The notes: generated by a model from the sequence alone, not told the origin. Shown: positions 1 to 11,000, counted from the stretch's first letter. The stretch is 64,000 bases of DNA from Litoreibacter ponti (GCF_003054285.1 NZ_QBKS01000003.1:62001-126000), one strand, 5' to 3'. Made by a program: numbers and translations.

Positions 1-747
1 GATTGCGACGCCCGATTGTGCCAGCGCGAGTTGCCAGACCAGAAGCGTCGTCACCAAGATGGCCGCGACCGGGCCCGCCTTCGCCAGAAACTCCGCCGCC
101 CCGCGGCGCAGCCCGAGGCGCATCAACGTCGGTCGCAAACCGGTGCGGACCCAAAACAGGAAGGCCAGTGCCCCTGCCCCGATGGCAAGCGTCAGCGGGT
201 TCGTCTGCGGCACATGCGCGACCAGCGCGCCCAGTAGCTCGACCAGGTTATGTCCCTGCGCCTCGACACCCATCAGATGCTTCAGCTGGCTGACCGCGAT
301 CAGCAGACCTGACGCGGTGATGAAGCCGGAGATCACGGGATGGGACAGGAAGTTCGCAACGAACCCCAGCCGCAAGACCCCCATCGCCAGCAGGATCGCA
401 CCCGAAAGCCCCGCCAGGGTCAAGGCGGCGGCGGCGTAGCCCACATCCATCGTAGCGGTGACATCGGCCAAGGCCGCCGCCGTCATCAGCGAGACGACGG
501 CCACGGGGCCGACCGCCAATGTCCGGCTGGTCCCGAAGATGCTGTAAAGCAGGATCGGCACGATTGAAGCGTAGAGCCCCGCCTCGGGCGGCAGGCCCGC
601 CAGCATGGCGTAGGCCAGCGATTGCGGGATCAACATGATCGTCACAATGATTGCCGCCGCCAGATCGCTCAGCGCGTCAGCGCCGGAATAGGCGCGGCCC
701 CAGTCGAGGATCGGCAAATAGCGCGACCATGTGGACATGCGCGGCAT
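1..747 (-). CDS. SulP-family anion permease, N-terminal part (cut by window edge)
   Basis: Reading the complement from an ATG at 747 gives an uninterrupted frame of about 249 codons that runs off the left edge. It starts MPRMSTWSRYLPILDW and continues with an early stretch (AAIIVTIMLIPQSLAYAML) and GLPPEAGLYAS, which are hallmarks of SulP sulfate/bicarbonate permeases. Several hydrophobic helices follow. The ATG lies 2 nt after the stop of the SQR-like gene, so it is the last visible gene of the persulfide operon. I infer that it exports or exchanges sulfite or sulfate made from persulfide oxidation. An in-frame ATG at 738 is an alternative start. The STAS domain expected at the C-terminus is outside the window. 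Confidence 0.85.
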   Translation of the reverse strand, partial: MPRMSTWSRYLPILDWGRAYSGADALSDLAAAIIVTIMLIPQSLAYAMLAGLPPEAGLYASIVPILLYSIFGTSRTLAVGPVAVVSLMTAAALADVTATMDVGYAAAALTLAGLSGAILLAMGVLRLGFVANFLSHPVISGFITASGLLIAVSQLKHLMGVEAQGHNLVELLGALVAHVPQTNPLTLAIGAGALAFLFWVRTGLRPTLMRLGLRRGAAEFLAKAGPVAAILVTTLLVWQLALAQSGVAI

Positions 748-749
748 GA

Positions 750-2423
750 TCAGCGCGCCGACAGCTTCTCTGGCGTGGCCATCCACTCGCGCCCTTTCAA
801 CATCGCCTTCCAGTAGACCGGGGGCAGAATCTTCTCTTTCAGCAACCACGCCAGCCGGCTGGGCTTGGTGCCGTCGATCAGCCAGGACGGGAAGCTAGGC
901 TGAAGGGTGCCGCCATAGCCGAATTCTGCCAGCACGATCTTGCCGCGCTCCACGGTCAGCGGGCAGGAGCCGTAGCCGTCATATTGCGACACCGGGGCGC
1001 GGCCCTTGATGTCGGCGATGATGTTGTCGGCTACCACGGGCGCCTGTTTGCGGGCCGCCGCGGCGGTCTTGGCATTCGGAGCGTTCATCACATCGCCAAG
1101 CGACCAGATATTCTCGAAGCTTTTGTGGCGCAGGGTCGCCTGATCCACATCGACCCAGCCTGCCGCATCGGCCAGCGGCGAAACCGCGATGAAATCCGGG
1201 GCTGACTGCGGCGGGGTGACATGGATCATGTCGAACTCAACCTCGACGCGCGCGACGGCTGTGTCGGGTTTCGACACGTCGAACCACGCCTTCCCGGCCG
1301 GGCCATCAATCGCGACGAGATTGCTGAAGAAATTCAGCCCGATCTGGTACTTGTCCACGTAGCTTTGCAGGGCGGGTACAAAGTCCTTCACGCCGAACAG
1401 CACGCCGCCTGCGTTGTGGAACCCGATGTCGATGTCCCCGATCACCCCCGTCCGGGTCCAGTGATCTGCCGACAGGTAGATCGCTTTCTGCGGCGCGCCC
1501 GCGCATTTGATCGGCATCGGCGGTTGGGTGAACAGCGCCCGCCCGGATTTGAGCCCGGACACCAGCTTCCACGTGTAGGGGGCCAAATCGTAGCGATAGT
1601 TCGAGGTCACGCCATTACGGCCCAGGGTCTCCACCAGACCCTCGACCCGGTTCCAGTCCAGCTTCAACCCGGGGCAGACCACCAGACGCTTGTATTTCAC
1701 CACCCGGCAGCCATCGAGGATCACGGCATCCTTCTCCGGCTCGAACGCCGCGACGGCGGATTTCAGCCAATGCACGCCGCGTGGGATCAGCGAACCCATG
1801 GTGCGCACGGTGTCCTCGGCATCAAAGATCCCGCCGCCCACCATGGTCCAGCCGGGCTGGTAGTAATGCGCGTCCGCCGGGTCGATCACCGCGATCTCAA
1901 GCCCCGGCTGCCGGGCCTTCAGGCTCGCCGCCACAGCGATACCAGAGGCCCCTGCCCCGACGATCACCACGTCATAGGCCGCATCTTCTTGGTCCACGGG
2001 TGTCTTGCCGCCGTTCGCAATGCGGCGCACGACGCCTTTCATGTCATAGCCCGCGGCCTTCGTGGCGCTCAGGATATCGGGCAGCTCCATAGTGTTGGCC
2101 TGCGCCAGCGACCAGAGCGTCGTGGAGCGTGTGCCGGTGCGGCAATAGGCCAGGATCGGCTTTGGCAAGCTCTGGAGCGCGTCGCCAAAGGCCTCCGCAT
2201 CCATATCCTGAACCAGCCCGCCCGAGATCGGAATGTACCGCATCTCGAGCCCCACCTCGCCTGCGGCCTGCGCCAATTCCTCGAACGTCGGCTGATCCGC
2301 ACCCTCGCCATCGGGGCGGTTGCAGATGACGGACCGAATGCCCCGCGCCTTGAGGTCCGCCAGATCGTCGGCGGAGATCTGGGGGGAGACATAGACCTGG
2401 TCCGAGAGTTTGTTGATATCCAT
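750..2423 (-). CDS. Phosphatase-like (DUF442) / SQR-like FAD oxidoreductase fusion
   Basis: The 557-residue protein has two parts. Residues 1 to about 110 form a beta-lactamase-hydrolase-associated phosphatase-like (DUF442) domain with the signature CRTGTRS at 94-100, in which Cys94 and Arg99 make a C-x4-R loop. From about residue 148 a flavoprotein begins with the dinucleotide motif VVIVGAGASGIA and the segment DPADAHYYQPGWTMVGGG, as in sulfide:quinone oxidoreductases. The family is known to oxidise sulfide and pass electrons to quinone. The gene lies 45 nt after the MBL dioxygenase gene and 2 nt before the SulP gene, a layout typical of sulfide/persulfide detoxification operons. Whether the N-terminal domain is an active phosphatase or a sulfur carrier is not clear from sequence. 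Confidence 0.88.
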   Translation of the reverse strand: MDINKLSDQVYVSPQISADDLADLKARGIRSVICNRPDGEGADQPTFEELAQAAGEVGLEMRYIPISGGLVQDMDAEAFGDALQSLPKPILAYCRTGTRSTTLWSLAQANTMELPDILSATKAAGYDMKGVVRRIANGGKTPVDQEDAAYDVVIVGAGASGIAVAASLKARQPGLEIAVIDPADAHYYQPGWTMVGGGIFDAEDTVRTMGSLIPRGVHWLKSAVAAFEPEKDAVILDGCRVVKYKRLVVCPGLKLDWNRVEGLVETLGRNGVTSNYRYDLAPYTWKLVSGLKSGRALFTQPPMPIKCAGAPQKAIYLSADHWTRTGVIGDIDIGFHNAGGVLFGVKDFVPALQSYVDKYQIGLNFFSNLVAIDGPAGKAWFDVSKPDTAVARVEVEFDMIHVTPPQSAPDFIAVSPLADAAGWVDVDQATLRHKSFENIWSLGDVMNAPNAKTAAAARKQAPVVADNIIADIKGRAPVSQYDGYGSCPLTVERGKIVLAEFGYGGTLQPSFPSWLIDGTKPSRLAWLLKEKILPPVYWKAMLKGREWMATPEKLSAR

Positions 2424-2468
2424 GGACGGGGCTTCCTTTGGGGTCGAAGTGGATCGGGACGCGGCGGC

Positions 2469-3353
2469 TCAGATCGCGTTGATCGGAACCTTCAGCATGG
2501 GCTTGCCATCCTCGGTCTTGGGCACATCCCCGGCGCGCATGTTCACCTGCAGGGACGGAAGGATCAGTTTTGGCACCGCCAGCGTGGCATCGCGCGCCTC
2601 GCGGAACTTGATAAACTCCTCGCGGGTCTTGCCCTTGCCCACATGAATGTTTTCGGCCTTCTCTTCGGCCACGGTGGTCTCCCACATGATCTCTCGCCCG
2701 TCGGGGCCGTAATCGTGGCACATGAACAGGCGCATATCGTCGGGCAGCGCCAGTACCTTCTGGATCGAGTCGTATAGCTCCCCCGCGTCACCGCCCGGGA
2801 AGTCCGCCCGCGCGGAGCCGCCATCGGGCATAAACAGCGTATCGCCCACAAAGGCCGCGTCCCCAATGACATGCACCATGCAGGCGGGTGTATGGCCCGG
2901 GGTATGCATCGCGAATGCCGTCATAGAACCGATCTCGTAGGTGTCGCCATCCTTGAACAAGCGGTCGAACTGAGATCCGTCGCGCTGGAACTCGGTGCCC
3001 TCGTTGAACACTTTGCCGAAGGTCTCCTGCACCACCGTGATCTGGTCGCCGATGCCGATCTTGCCGCCTAGCTTGCTTTGGATGTAGGGGGCGGCCGACA
3101 GGTGGTCGGCATGCACATGCGTCTCGATCAGCCATTCGAGCTTGAGCTTGAACTTCTCGATGTAGGCGATGATCTCGTCGGCATGCTCATAGGTGATCCG
3201 ACCGGCGGCGTAGTCGATATCCATCACGGAATCGATCACCGCGCAGGACGTCGAATTCGGGTCCATCACGACATAGCTGATCGTGTTGGTTTGCGGGTCG
3301 AAGAAGGATTCAACCTCGGGGAGGACGTGCATATTGATGGGATACTGGGCCAT
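2469..3353 (-). CDS. blh: MBL-fold persulfide dioxygenase (Blh/ETHE1-like)
   Basis: The 294-residue metallo-beta-lactamase-fold protein carries the metal motif THVHADH at residues 78-84, a second histidine in HTPGHTPACMVH and the acidic ligand in GDAAFVGDTLF. This matches ETHE1/Blh persulfide dioxygenases, which oxidise glutathione persulfide to sulfite using non-haem iron. It is the first gene of the operon that continues into the SQR-like and SulP genes. In related bacteria this operon is controlled by the persulfide-sensing ArsR-type repressor BigR/SqrR. I see no such regulator gene in the window. The symbol rests on family resemblance and operon context. Confidence 0.85.
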   Translation of the reverse strand: MAQYPINMHVLPEVESFFDPQTNTISYVVMDPNSTSCAVIDSVMDIDYAAGRITYEHADEIIAYIEKFKLKLEWLIETHVHADHLSAAPYIQSKLGGKIGIGDQITVVQETFGKVFNEGTEFQRDGSQFDRLFKDGDTYEIGSMTAFAMHTPGHTPACMVHVIGDAAFVGDTLFMPDGGSARADFPGGDAGELYDSIQKVLALPDDMRLFMCHDYGPDGREIMWETTVAEEKAENIHVGKGKTREEFIKFREARDATLAVPKLILPSLQVNMRAGDVPKTEDGKPMLKVPINAI

Positions 3354-3469
3354 TGGGTGTCTCCATTCTCAGCTTGGCGTCGAATGTATCGCCGCCGAAT
3401 GCGGGCTTCAGTGACTTGGTCACATTGCCCCTGACACACGGCCGTCGGGTTGAGACAGATCAAGACAGC

Positions 3470-4309
3470 CTATTGATTTGGCCGCGGATACGAGATGTCC
3501 GTCACATCGGCCCGGTAGAACGGAAAATACGCGTCGATCCCAAAAAAGTTACCGGCCTCGACATGGGTGGGCAGGCGGAAGCCTTCGAAGTCCCTGAACT
3601 TGGACAGGACACCACCAAAAGGCTGCAGACGAAATGCGTGCTCTGGGTTCGCGTCGCTCCACCTTTGGAAGACCACCTGCGTCGGCTGGCCATCAGCGGC
3701 GACGGTGACATTGACACTTTGGACCATGTCACTATGGGTGACGGTTACGCGGGCGGTATTCTGGTCCACTGGCTGCCAGTCGACAGTCTCGGACGGCAAA
3801 ACGGCGGCGGGCGTCCAGATCACGGCCTCTGCCACTGCGCGCCCGAAGGCGGAGCGCGCGTGATCCGGGTCCCCGCCCCCGCGCGCCACCGGCAGCAGCC
3901 CGCCCATCCAGAAGCGCGTCCACGCGCCGCTATCGGACCCGGACAGGCGCAGATGCCCCGACCGCACGCCCATCTTCCACACAAAGCCCTCCGGCACCGC
4001 CAGCACCTGATGGGCCTTCATGGCCATGTAATGCGGGTCGTCCTTGTCGCTCAGACTGAAATCCCCGGTCATCTCAAGCTCGGCCACGCGAAACAGCGGC
4101 GTGCCCTCATTGATGGCGAACAGGAAAAATCGCCGGGCGGGCGCGGGGAGATTGGCCACCATGTCTCGGTCAAACAGCGCAGGGGCAAGCGGTTGAACCG
4201 CCCGCAGCCGCGCCATCTCCGCCCGGTCGGACCAGTGATCCAAGGCGCGCCAGCCCGCAAGCGCCAGCACCAGCGCGCCAACAAGGAGAGCAATCAGCAG
4301 CATGCGCAT
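3470..4309 (-). CDS. DUF6544-type membrane-anchored protein, function unknown
   Basis: I chose the ATG at 4309, which starts MRMLLIALLVGALVLALAGW, because it opens directly with a hydrophobic anchor or signal sequence. The longer frame to 4435 adds 42 polar, Arg-rich residues that look untranslated. The remaining 280 residues look soluble. They include the stretch APARRFFLFAINEGTPLFR and the later FRDFEGFRLPTHVEAG and GIDAYFPFYRADV, which I associate with the DUF6544/DUF6920 family. Function is unknown. It is on the same strand as the persulfide operon, separated by about 116 nt, so co-transcription is possible but not shown. Confidence 0.7.
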   Translation of the reverse strand: MRMLLIALLVGALVLALAGWRALDHWSDRAEMARLRAVQPLAPALFDRDMVANLPAPARRFFLFAINEGTPLFRVAELEMTGDFSLSDKDDPHYMAMKAHQVLAVPEGFVWKMGVRSGHLRLSGSDSGAWTRFWMGGLLPVARGGGDPDHARSAFGRAVAEAVIWTPAAVLPSETVDWQPVDQNTARVTVTHSDMVQSVNVTVAADGQPTQVVFQRWSDANPEHAFRLQPFGGVLSKFRDFEGFRLPTHVEAGNFFGIDAYFPFYRADVTDISYPRPNQ

Positions 4310-4480
4310 GAAACAGGCTTCCTCAGCCCGAATGCCGCGCCCTGCGAGCGGCAATGGCCGCCTTCCCTGAAATTGGCCATGTCCCGTCCTCTCGAAGCTG
4401 CCCGGGGAGCTTACCCGGCAGCGTCGAGCGGCCATTTGATCCGCATCAATCCATCTCGGTAAGGCCGCGTGCGGGCCTGC

Positions 4481-7400
4481 CTAGAACTTCGCGATCAGGT
4501 TGATGAACACGCCGCGGTCGTCGAAGGTCAGGTCGGTCAGGTCGTCGGAGAACTTGCCGAAGTTATAACCCACGCCCAGCTTGTAGTTGTTGCCCACATG
4601 CCGGTACGCCGCGCCAAGCAGGCCGAACTCGGTGGTGCCCGCCTGCTCTGCCTTCAGCACGCGGCCCTCGACCAGCACGTCCCATTTGTGGGTCACGTGG
4701 TAGCGCGCGTTGGCGACCACGAGCCATGCGTCGTTCTTCTGGAACGCCACATTGGCATCGGGCGAGCTTTCCGAGAAGCGCGCGCCCACCTTGCCGCCGA
4801 TGGTCCATTGCCGGTCCAGATCGTAGGACGCATCCACCGACAGCACATGACTCTTTTGCCGGGGCCCGGGATCATTGGTGCCGTCGATCTCCTGCCCGTA
4901 GAGATCGTGCAGATAGGTGTATTTCGCCAGCACGTTCAGGCGGTCATTGTTGATCGGGCGGTAGGCGTAGCCCAGCGTCAACTCGGCATAGCGCCCGTCG
5001 GGGATCGAAGAGCCGTCAGTGTCGGTGTAGCTGCCGTCGAAGCTGAACAGCAGCCTCTGCTCTTCGTCGATCTTGTAGCGCAGGGTGCTGGCCACCGCGA
5101 CCGTGTCGCCATCCCGGCGCGAGCCCGACAGGATGCCGCGGTCGCGCCGCAGCTCCAGCCGCGCGCGGCCCGAAATCCCGGTCTCGGTCTCGTAGCGCAC
5201 CCCGAAGGACAGTGCGGTGCGGTCGAAATCACCCGCAGGGTCATTGATGCGCCCGATCTCGGCCGAGGCGGAGTAGCTCAGCGCCTCGCTCCGGGCGTAA
5301 TCCACGCCGTAGGTCGAGGTCAGCGAGCGGTGCACCCCGAAAAGGTCATAGGTATTTTCGGCGTAGACGCTCACGTCGCGGCCCAGCTTGCGCCGCCCGC
5401 CCGCGATGAACTGCCCGCGGTCGCGGCCCGACAAGGTCACGCCGTTGAACTCCCGGCGCGGGTCCAGCGTATAGCCGAAATAGGACGAGCTGTCGCCGCC
5501 ATCGTCATAGCTCAGCAACGCCAGCGCGCCGACCCCGGTGGAGCCGTCAGAGACCTCGCCCTCGACGCTCCAGTTCTCGGCAAACTCGTAACGCGCGCCC
5601 GCGCCCACCCGGTTGTTGCGGGTCAGCCCGCCCGAGCGTGACACCGTGCCTTGCGCGTAGACATACCATTCCAGCGCCTCGCTTTGGGTGATGGTCAGCT
5701 TCGCGGCCACATCGGTGCGCTCGCCGGTCTCTTCCGCGTCGCCAGGGGTGTTCTTGCGGACATGCTCGACACCGAAATCCCAGGTCAGCCGCTCTGAGGC
5801 CTTGAAGCGCAGCTCTGCGCCTGCCTCGCGCACGGTCTTGCCCGCGCTGTCCTCGAAATCGTCGTAGTACAGCCGCCAGCGCAGCTGGTCGGTGGGCTCA
5901 TATTCCAGCGCCAAGCCGTAGAGCTCTTCATCATTGGTGGTCTGATAGTCGAGCGTCGAGAAGCCCGCGTCCCGGCGTTCGGCGTAGAAGCCGAAGCGGC
6001 CCTGCACATCCGGGTTCAAGTCGGCGAATTCGACTTGTCCGCGGGCCAGATACGCCTCGCCCGTGCCGCCCACCGCGCTGGTGTTGGTCACGATCAGGCC
6101 ACCGTCAGAGGAGAAGGACTGCCCGAAGCCCGGACCCTCGGTGCGGGCATATTCGAGGTCGAGATAGGTGTTGTCGGTCAGCTCGTAGCGGATATCCGCG
6201 CCGGTGGCCGTCTGGTCCGCAATATCCGTCTGCTCGACCATGCCGGTCGCGCCAAGGCGCAGGTTGTCCGTGGCCCAGACCTGCACGCGGCCCCCGTAGG
6301 CGTAGCCATCCACCGCGCCCGCGGTCGGCGTGAACTCGTAATTCACCGTCAGCAGGACGTCATTCTCGCCCAGCGGGTCGGTCACCACCGTGCCGCCGCC
6401 CACAGCGCCGGTAAGCGGGCTGTTCAGGGTGACAATACCTTGCAGATAGTTGATGTCGTAGTCGCGCCCGTAGACCAGCGTCTCGCGGCTGATCACCCGG
6501 TTGGTGTCGGGATCGCGTATCTCGACGCTGATCGTCTCGGAGCCGATTGACAGGTCCTGGCGCTGCAAGAAATAGACCGAGCCCCCGGTGCCCCGGAACA
6601 CGTCCCGTCCGGGCAGGTTGTCGGGCTGCGCGGCGTAGACATCGACCGTCGCGCGCGCCTCGCCGCGGGCGGTCTGCTCTTGCGTCGCATAATGGCCCTG
6701 CGCGCCGTAGAGCGTCCGCTCGTTGCGCAGGAACTCGGAGCCGGTGATGTTGCCCTTGTAATTGCCCCACAGCGCGTAATTGCCGTCCTTTTCCGCGCGC
6801 AGGTAGAACTTGCCCGAGGTCGGCGCACCCTCGACGATCGTGCTGTCGTCGCCGTAAACCGGGTAGGCCTTGTCGCTGTCGAGCCTCAGCAGCAGATGGC
6901 GCGGGTCCTTCTTGTCGAAGTTGCGGAAGATGTCCGACAAATCCTCTTCGCCGGTATCGGCGCTGGCGGTGATTTCCCAGCCGTTTTGCGTCTTGCCCTT
7001 GGTGTAGAAGGCCAGCCGCCCGTGGCTGTAGGTCTTGTCGAAGCTGCCACCGGCGGCGTCCTTGCCGCCATCGGCGCGGTAACCAAAGGTCAGATCGACC
7101 GTCGCCACGCCGAACCATTCCGATTTCGGAATGGTGATGCCACGCTGTAGGAACAGGTCTTCCCCTGCCCCGCTGACCTGGACGTCGACCTCTTGATCGC
7201 CTGCGGGCAGGATGCGCTGCACAACGAAGCTGCCATCGGGCGCTGGCGTGATCGTCTCGCCCAGTGTGCGCACGGTCGCGCCTTCGCGCACCCCGGTGCC
7301 GTAGACCGTGACCGCGCCGCCCGAGACCGGGATGCGGCGGATTGCGGTGCGGTCGGTGCCTTCCTCGACCTCGGCGAGGATCACATCGCCGTCGCCACGT

Positions 7401-8035
7401 TGATCAAGGCTCAGGCCAAGCGCTTCTGTCTCGTCGAACCGTCCGCGCGCATCGTAGACGCGGTGCACAGCGACCAGATCACGTCCCTCCGGCACGGCCA
7501 GCGAGACGGTGCCATTGGGCGCGACCGGAACCACTGCCACGACCCGCGGGCCGGAGCGGCTGGAATAGTCGATGATCCGCACCTCGCCGCGCGCCACATA
7601 GGCGGGGTAATTCAGCTTCGAGCGGAAGGTGATCGTGTCGCCCGCCTTGTAGTCGCGCGCATCGCCGGTGATCGCCAGGTCGAGCGCCGGGGTCGCCCCC
7701 AGCCCGTCAAACTTCACCTGCACATCGGCATTCGACAGCGCGATATCGGTCTGGCGCGTCAGGTCCTCGACCCGCGCGTCACCGACCAACGTGTCACCAT
7801 CAATGGAGATCGAGAAACCCTCGTCCTCGATGATCGCGGTGTCATTGTCGATCTCGGTATTCGCGCCGACATCGACGACCACGACCTCGCCCGCATTGGG
7901 CTGGATACACTCCGCAGGCAGGGTGCCGGAGACGGTGCAATCGTCCTCAAAGCTCTGCGCCGTGGCGCCGCTGCCAAGCGCGATCAGGGACACGGAGGTC
8001 AGGGCGCGCAGGCCGGTCAGGGACATCATCTTCAT
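4481..8035 (-). CDS. Large outer-membrane beta-barrel protein
   Basis: The start at 8035 (MKMMSLTGLRALTSVSLIA) gives a clear signal peptide ending near ATAQS and a protein of about 1,184 residues. The N-terminal third resembles Ig-like and adaptor domains. From roughly residue 330 onward the protein has the alternating aromatic/polar pattern of a barrel, with many strands such as RWRLYYDDFEDS. It ends in FINLIAKF, and a C-terminal Phe is the usual outer-membrane insertion signal. Its ATG overlaps the TGA of the giant repeat gene (ATGA), so the two are translationally coupled. I infer that it anchors, exports or displays the upstream repeat protein. No TonB-dependent plug motif is evident. Confidence 0.75.
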   Translation of the reverse strand: MKMMSLTGLRALTSVSLIALGSGATAQSFEDDCTVSGTLPAECIQPNAGEVVVVDVGANTEIDNDTAIIEDEGFSISIDGDTLVGDARVEDLTRQTDIALSNADVQVKFDGLGATPALDLAITGDARDYKAGDTITFRSKLNYPAYVARGEVRIIDYSSRSGPRVVAVVPVAPNGTVSLAVPEGRDLVAVHRVYDARGRFDETEALGLSLDQRGDGDVILAEVEEGTDRTAIRRIPVSGGAVTVYGTGVREGATVRTLGETITPAPDGSFVVQRILPAGDQEVDVQVSGAGEDLFLQRGITIPKSEWFGVATVDLTFGYRADGGKDAAGGSFDKTYSHGRLAFYTKGKTQNGWEITASADTGEEDLSDIFRNFDKKDPRHLLLRLDSDKAYPVYGDDSTIVEGAPTSGKFYLRAEKDGNYALWGNYKGNITGSEFLRNERTLYGAQGHYATQEQTARGEARATVDVYAAQPDNLPGRDVFRGTGGSVYFLQRQDLSIGSETISVEIRDPDTNRVISRETLVYGRDYDINYLQGIVTLNSPLTGAVGGGTVVTDPLGENDVLLTVNYEFTPTAGAVDGYAYGGRVQVWATDNLRLGATGMVEQTDIADQTATGADIRYELTDNTYLDLEYARTEGPGFGQSFSSDGGLIVTNTSAVGGTGEAYLARGQVEFADLNPDVQGRFGFYAERRDAGFSTLDYQTTNDEELYGLALEYEPTDQLRWRLYYDDFEDSAGKTVREAGAELRFKASERLTWDFGVEHVRKNTPGDAEETGERTDVAAKLTITQSEALEWYVYAQGTVSRSGGLTRNNRVGAGARYEFAENWSVEGEVSDGSTGVGALALLSYDDGGDSSSYFGYTLDPRREFNGVTLSGRDRGQFIAGGRRKLGRDVSVYAENTYDLFGVHRSLTSTYGVDYARSEALSYSASAEIGRINDPAGDFDRTALSFGVRYETETGISGRARLELRRDRGILSGSRRDGDTVAVASTLRYKIDEEQRLLFSFDGSYTDTDGSSIPDGRYAELTLGYAYRPINNDRLNVLAKYTYLHDLYGQEIDGTNDPGPRQKSHVLSVDASYDLDRQWTIGGKVGARFSESSPDANVAFQKNDAWLVVANARYHVTHKWDVLVEGRVLKAEQAGTTEFGLLGAAYRHVGNNYKLGVGYNFGKFSDDLTDLTFDDRGVFINLIAKF

Positions 8036-11000
8036 TGGCCCGCCCCCTTGTTCTTCGTTCGTTTGATCGTGCGCTCGATGTTGAGCTTGTATCGCCCGCC
8101 ACCGCGCCATTTCTCGCGGATCAGCTCTTCGACCGACTTCAGGCGGGCGCGGGCGACCTTCGGGTCTTCGCCGCGCAGCACGTAGCTCAGCCGCAGCACA
8201 GAGGGCGTGACCTCGATCGTGCGCACCAGCCGCTCGATCCCGCGGATCAGCGCGGGTGACGGCGCGCCGTCCGCTGTGAAGGCCCGGGCGGTCAGGTCGA
8301 TATCGACAACGTTGGACAAGGCCGCGCCGAAGTTCAGCTTGGCAAACTTACCGGCCGTGACCCGGATCACCCGCGGGTTCTCGGTGGTGACCCGGTAGCC
8401 CGAGGGCAGCGTGCGCGTGTCGAGCTTCAGCGTGAAGTTGGAGCCGATGTTCTTGGGTAGCTCCGCGCAGGGCACGTGGTAGCGGCCATGCTCGTCCGTG
8501 GTGATCAGATAGCCCTTCAAGGTCGCCAGACGCACGCCCGGAAGGCCCGGCTCGCCCTGATCCTGGTAGCCGTTCTGGTTCACGTCGTCATAGACCTTGC
8601 CGATGATGTCGGAGCAGTCGAAGACATGCTCCGGTTCGATCCGCACCACCGCCGTGGCGGTGTTCGACAGCTGGTTGCCCGCCGCGTCCGTCATGAAGCC
8701 GCGGTTGATCAGCTCCCCGTAAGACCCGTTGGCCACGACTCGCGCCGCAAGCGTCACGTTAATCGTCTGCGTCGGCGCGATGCTCAGCCCCGCCCATGTC
8801 AGGCGCAGCCCGTTGACCGCAGGCTCCAACGGCGCGCTGTCCACGCTGGCGGTGCCGGGCGTGTAAAGCATGCCCGCGGGCAGCAGGTCGACAAGGTTCA
8901 TGTTGCTGACCGTGTTCGAGGTGTTGTTGGTGAAGCTCAGCGTGAAGTTCACTGTCTCGCCAAACACCGCACTTTCGCGATCCGCCTGCTTGGTCGCCAG
9001 GATGTCGGGGATGCCCTGACAATTCTCGACCGGCAGGTTGTTGTTCAGCACAAACGGGTCGCCTGCCTCGAAGGTGAAGGTCGTGTAGAACGGATTGCCC
9101 GTATCGGTGAAGTCCGACAGCACATTCGTATTGCCAACCTCTGAGCCGCCCAGCGAGGCGGGGTTCGCAGGCAACAGCGTCGTGGCATCGAGGTTGCCCA
9201 ATGTCGTGCGCGTCGTGCTTGCCTGACCCAGCGACGGGTAGGTCGCGTTCAGGGTATAGGTGCCGGGCCGGGTCACGAAGAACACGAACTGCCCGCTGGA
9301 GCCGTCCTGCACGATGCGGATGTTGTTCGAGAAACCAACGCCCGTCTGGGTGCCCGCAGGCCCCGTCACGGAGATCGAGCCGCCGGGCAGGATGCGCCCG
9401 TCATCCTCGCAGTAGAAATAGCCGGTCGGGTCAAAGTCTTCTGCGTCGCAGATCCCGTCGCCATCGCGGTCATTGCCCGCGAGCGGGGAGCAGCCTTCCA
9501 GACTGTCCGGCACCCCGTCACCATCGGTATCGGGCAGCGGCACGGTCGCCTCGTTGCTTAACGTCGGCGTGGGCAGATCGGCAGATGTGACAGAGGCGAT
9601 GTTGCCCGCCGTCGCCGTGCCCGGCGCGACCTCGTAGATCACGTCGATCTCCACCGTGCCGGTCTCGCCGGGCGCGAGGGAGGCGTCGCCGGTGATCGTG
9701 TCAATCACGCTGATACCGTCATAGGCCCCGTTTGGCGCACCGCCGGTAAAACCAGAGGTCCGCACAGTGACCCCAAAGGGCGCGTCGGTCAAAATCTCGG
9801 CGCTGCCCGCGAAATCGCTCAGGTCATCGCTGACCTGATAGCCGCTCTGTGTGATGTTGCCGGTGTTCTCGGTCACCAGCGTGAAGGTCACTTGGTAGAC
9901 GCCGGGGAACAGCACCGACGGCTCGCCGGCGCTCTTGCTCAGTGTGTTCTCCGGCGCAGGCGCGATCTCGGCCACCGTGGGGTCGTCAAGGTTGTTGCCA
10001 TCGCCCGGATTGTCGTTGCGCGACACATCCGACAGGGTCGCGCCCAGCGGTGTCGTGGCGGTACCGGTCGCGGAGTTAGACACGCCGCCCGCATCCACGT
10101 CTGCCTGCTGCAACGTGTAGAGCACCTCGTAGGTCGCGGTCTCACCGACGTTCAGACGGCCCTCGACCGGGCCGCTCGCGGTGGGAACAAAGCTTACGCT
10201 GTCCACCGTCAGCGCGCCGCCGCCAATCCGCGTCATACTGTCTGTGACCGAGACGCCGGAGAGCGTCACATTGCCCGTGTTCTCCACCGTGACGGAGAAG
10301 GCGATGACGTCGCCTTCGCGCACGCCGGGCATAGTTAGGGTCTTTACAACGTCAAGCCCCGGGTTCGCGGGGATGCTCACCACCGTCGGGTCGTCATCGT
10401 TATTTCCATCGAACGGGTCGTCATTGGCGGAGGTGTCGCTGACGTTTTCGCCACTCGGTCCCTGCCCTTCGACCAGCGCCGAGTTGGACAGGCCACCTGC
10501 ATCGATGTCCTCCTGCGTCAGCACATGGGTCAGGGTCCAGACGATCTCCTCGCCCGCCCCCAGATCCGTCGTGCCGGAGGTGTTCGTCAGCGCGGGCGAC
10601 GGCAGCACCGTGCCGTCCGCGCGCGTCAGCGTATCGGTGATCGTCACGCCGCTGATATCCACGTTGCCCGTGTTGCGCGCGGTGATCGTCCAGCTGACGC
10701 TCTCGCCCTCCATCGTGCCCGGCGTGCCGCTTACGGCCTTCACGGTCGTGATCTCTGGCTCGGACGTAATATCGAACGGCGTCACATCGTCGGTCGTGTT
10801 ACCGTCGCCATCGTTGCCGTTGTCGGACACATCGGTGACGGATCCGGTGCCCGCAGGACCGTCAGCCGTCACTGTCGCGGTGTTGGTGAAGCCGCCCGCG
10901 TTGATGTCGCTTTGCGTGATCTCATGGGTCGCGCTGTAGACCCAGGTCTCGTCCACATCGATCCGGTTGTCGTTGTTCATGTCGCCGGAAACCAGCACAA

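Noticed and set aside
1221..2777. 518-codon plus-strand frame across the SQR-like gene
   Set aside because: It is antisense to two genes with strong family motifs and has no recognisable domain.
3354..3469. BigR/SqrR-type operator upstream of the persulfide dioxygenase gene
   Set aside because: ATTC and GAAT half-sites are present but the spacing does not fit the known site, so no operator is called.
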